Source: Acidisoma sp. L85 (GTDB lineage Bacteria > Pseudomonadota > Alphaproteobacteria > Acetobacterales > Acetobacteraceae). From it: a DNA stretch of 64,000 nucleotides. A program made the position numbers and the translations under genes. Below are positions 62,040 through 64,000 of this stretch, in pieces (position 1 is the stretch's first letter; every line of letters begins with the position of its first letter). The stretch is from the NCBI RefSeq assembly GCF_009765865.1, contig NZ_LMUQ01000084.1, forward strand, positions 186,138 through 250,137. Direction: 5' to 3'. The notes under the pieces were generated by a model. It did not search any database. It saw only the letters and a list, made by a program, of their open reading frames with translations, and was not told the DNA's origin.

Positions 62040-63215
62040 TTGAGGAAGATAGTTCTCAGCCTGTTGCTGGCGGGAAGCCTGATAGGATTGGGCCGAGCGG
62101 CGCACGCGGCGGATAGCGTGGTCAGCGCGCTGCCATCCGATCTCCAGCCTGGCTACCAGAATCTCGATCCGTTGGTGCCGGTTGGGCCGAGCGCCTACGG
62201 CGATTTCAAGCCGAAGAAGGGGCCACCCTGGACCATCGGCTATGCCAGCAACTACGCAGGCAATACCTGGCGCGCGGCGGTCATGGACCGCCTCATGGGC
62301 GATGTGCTGTCGAAGTATCAGAAGGCGGGCCTGGTCAAGAAAATCGTCGTTACGCAATCCAACCTCGATAACGCGACGCAGATCCAGCAGATGCGTCAGA
62401 TGGTCGGCCAGGGCGCGGATGCCATCATCATTTGCTGCTCCGACGTGACCGCGATGAATAACGCGATCAAATACGCGCATGACCGCGGCGTTCCGGTATT
62501 TTCCTACAGCGGCTACGTGACCTCGCCTTATGCGATCAACGTGACCGAGAATATCGATAACGGCGGCTATGACATGACGAAGGCGCTTGCCGAGCAGATC
62601 GGTGGCAAGGGCAATGTTCTTCTCGTGAGCGGCATCCCCGGCTATGCGTCGTCGGATACTTTCGACAAAGGGGCGATGCGCGCCTTCAAGGAATATCCGA
62701 ACATCAAGGTGGTCGGTGACGTCGCCGGCAAGTGGACCGACCAGGTGGCGCAGGTCGAGGTGCAGAAGTTCCTGGCGACCCACCCTGAGAAGCTCGATGG
62801 GATCGTCGTGCAGTCGGCGGCTGAAGCTGGCGTGCTCCGCGCGGTTCTGCAATCTGGCCGTCCGCTCATGCCCATAACGCTCGGTGGCGAGACGGGTCCG
62901 TCATGCTACTGGCGCCAGCACAAGGACTGGGTATCGACGAGCTGGAATTTCTGGCCACCCGGCAATGATATCGAGCTTGTCTTCGACGCCGCGATCCGTG
63001 TGCTTGAGGGTCAGGGACCGAAGATCGAGACGATCACCTGGAACATCAAGCCGCTGAGCTATGATGAGATGACGCAGTCCGTGCCGGCAGATTGCTCGGT
63101 CGATGCGAATGGCTGGGTGGAACCAGCCTATGGTCCGTGGTTCGGCGATGCCTTGGGCAGCTTCTATGCCCATCCCCACGATCCGCTGACCTGGAAGCCG
63201 GGCGCCGCGCAATAG
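62040..63215 (+). CDS. Sugar ABC transporter substrate-binding protein
   Basis: 391 residues. Sec signal peptide (RKIVLSLLLAGSLIGLGRAAHA, cut near residue 23), then a ribose-class binding fold: WTIGYASNYAGNTWRAAVMDRLM, QMRQMVGQGADAIIICCSDV, HDRGVPVFSYSGYV, GKGNVLLVSGIPGYASSDTFDKGAMRAFKEYP. TTG start with GGGAGGG ahead. First gene of a third sugar importer, whose ATPase gene begins after a terminator. Confidence 0.9.
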   Translation: MRKIVLSLLLAGSLIGLGRAAHAADSVVSALPSDLQPGYQNLDPLVPVGPSAYGDFKPKKGPPWTIGYASNYAGNTWRAAVMDRLMGDVLSKYQKAGLVKKIVVTQSNLDNATQIQQMRQMVGQGADAIIICCSDVTAMNNAIKYAHDRGVPVFSYSGYVTSPYAINVTENIDNGGYDMTKALAEQIGGKGNVLLVSGIPGYASSDTFDKGAMRAFKEYPNIKVVGDVAGKWTDQVAQVEVQKFLATHPEKLDGIVVQSAAEAGVLRAVLQSGRPLMPITLGGETGPSCYWRQHKDWVSTSWNFWPPGNDIELVFDAAIRVLEGQGPKIETITWNIKPLSYDEMTQSVPADCSVDANGWVEPAYGPWFGDALGSFYAHPHDPLTWKPGAAQ

Positions 63216-63241
63216 TCCGGAGGCCTGGATCGGAGCCAAGC

Positions 63242-63266
63242 CCGGAGGTGACACCTCCGGGTTTTG
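63242..63266 (+). terminator. Intrinsic terminator inside the third importer operon
   Basis: CCCGGAGGT-GAC-ACCTCCGGG is a perfect 9-bp hairpin followed by TTTT, 27 bases past the binding-protein stop and 55 before the ATPase start. It would let the binding protein be made in excess over ATPase and permease. Confidence 0.8.
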
Positions 63267-63321
63267 ACTGCTGAGGCCGTAGAAATATAGAGATGACTGC
63301 AAGCTTGCGTCGAAGGTGAGA

Positions 63322-64000
63322 ATGCTTAGAGGCGAGATCGTCGTCCGCGACTTGCACAAGTCGTTTGGGGAGACCAAGGCGCTCGATGGATGCTCGTTCT
63401 CGGCCTCCGCTGGCGAGGTTCATGCCATCGTCGGGGAGAATGGCAGCGGCAAGAGCACGCTCGCCAAGATACTCTCGGGCGTGCTGCACCCGGATTCCGG
63501 GGAGGTTTCGGTCCTGGGCGTGATGCCGCGCTCACCGATCGAGGCGCGCAGGCTCGGCATCGCGACGATCTTCCAGGAAATCCTGGTCGCCGACGAGGCG
63601 AGCGTCGCCGCCAATCTCTTCGTGGGTGCCGATGGGTTGTGGGCGCGCAACGCGAGGCCTGGGCCGCGCCGCCGCCAGACGGCCGAGATCATGCGGCGCC
63701 TGACGGGTGTGGAGATCGACCCGGATGCGCCGGTCGGCCAGCTTCCGCTGAGCGTGAAGCAGTGGATCGTTATCGGGCGGGCAATTCTCGCGAATCCGAA
63801 GGTTCTGATCCTCGACGAATCCTCAGCCGCCCTGGACCTGGACGCGACCATTCGGCTGCACCAGGAAATCAGACGGCTGCGCGACGAGGGCGTATGCGTC
63901 ATCATCGTCACGCACCGCATTGCCGAACTCGTGCGGATCACCGATCGCGCCACGATCCTCCGGGACGGCCAGACCGTCGCCACGCTGCCGAAGGCCGAGA
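63322..64000 (+). CDS. Sugar ABC transporter ATP-binding protein (partial, runs off the window)
   Basis: 226 codons in view. Starts MLRGEIVVRDLHKSFGETKAL, Walker A GENGSGKST, a Q-loop IFQEILVADEASVAANLF, a divergent signature QLPLSVKQWIVIGRAIL, Walker B VLILDESSAAL with the switch VTHRIAELVRI. First half of an RbsA-like double ATPase; the second half and probably the permease lie beyond 64000. Confidence 0.92.
   Translation, partial: MLRGEIVVRDLHKSFGETKALDGCSFSASAGEVHAIVGENGSGKSTLAKILSGVLHPDSGEVSVLGVMPRSPIEARRLGIATIFQEILVADEASVAANLFVGADGLWARNARPGPRRRQTAEIMRRLTGVEIDPDAPVGQLPLSVKQWIVIGRAILANPKVLILDESSAALDLDATIRLHQEIRRLRDEGVCVIIVTHRIAELVRITDRATILRDGQTVATLPKAE

Overview
The window reads as a high-GC alphaproteobacterial chromosome segment. 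The informational genes (rpsM-rpsK-rpoA-rplQ, secY-adk, secE-nusG), Fur, OlsB, galU/phosphoglucomutase, a MaeB-type malic enzyme and several sugar ABC importers fit the Rhodospirillales, most likely Acetobacteraceae. That placement is an inference from gene content and protein style; no search was run. No complete insertion sequence, prophage or CRISPR array is visible.

Layout. 0-9.4 kb: Fur-family regulator (5' cut), ornithine-lipid acyltransferase OlsB, then a minus-strand block of an RluA-family pseudouridine synthase, rarA, and rplQ-rpoA-rpsK-rpsM / adk-secY, followed by lipB. 9.4-21.5 kb: tRNA-Leu(GAG), malic enzyme, galU, phosphoglucomutase/phosphomannomutase, a long Thermus-type isocitrate dehydrogenase, a methyltransferase-glycosyltransferase fusion, a ThiZ/ThiX-like ABC ATPase and permease with no binding protein, a MOSC protein, an ankyrin protein and folE. 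21.5-25.9 kb: a GT39-like membrane glycosyltransferase, a broken NYN-domain gene, and a lower-GC stretch with a small proline-rich lipoprotein and an L,D-transpeptidase between two inverted, IS5/IS1031-like end sequences flanked by TAA.

25.9-38 kb is a sugar-acid catabolic island: an IlvD/Edd-family dehydratase diverges from a BDH2-like SDR, a FucX-like L-fucose (D-arabinose) dehydrogenase, a GntR/FCD regulator, a UxaA-family dehydratase, a second GntR/FCD regulator, an NAD-binding plus SAF-domain oxidoreductase, and a complete sugar ABC importer. It looks like a non-phosphorylating L-fucose/D-arabinose-type pathway in which lactonase and final cleavage enzyme are not in view. 38-44.3 kb: nusG, secE, tRNA-Trp, a Do-like protease, a xylitol-dehydrogenase/SDR pair, RlmB, tRNA-Tyr. 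44.3-54 kb is a patchwork accessory zone: DJ-1/PfpI protein, crotonase, an alkylation-repair operon (Ada, a second alkyltransferase, a 2OG-Fe oxygenase), LysR/aldo-keto reductase, ArsR with a wrecked SRPBCC partner, small hypotheticals, a cupin and mostly empty DNA. 54-64 kb: a second sugar ABC importer with a Tat-type binding protein, aldo-keto reductase with TetR, GntR/FCD regulator, an alpha/beta hydrolase with an SCP2-like N-terminus, and the start of a third sugar importer that runs off the end.

Main whole-window signals: a dispersed family of about 90-bp palindromic repeats, five copies, four of them exactly between convergent gene ends; two rearranged ribosomal/secretion loci (secY next to lipB, nusG without rplK following); a promoter-plus-terminator arrangement ahead of rpsM; and candidate shared operators in the sugar-acid island.
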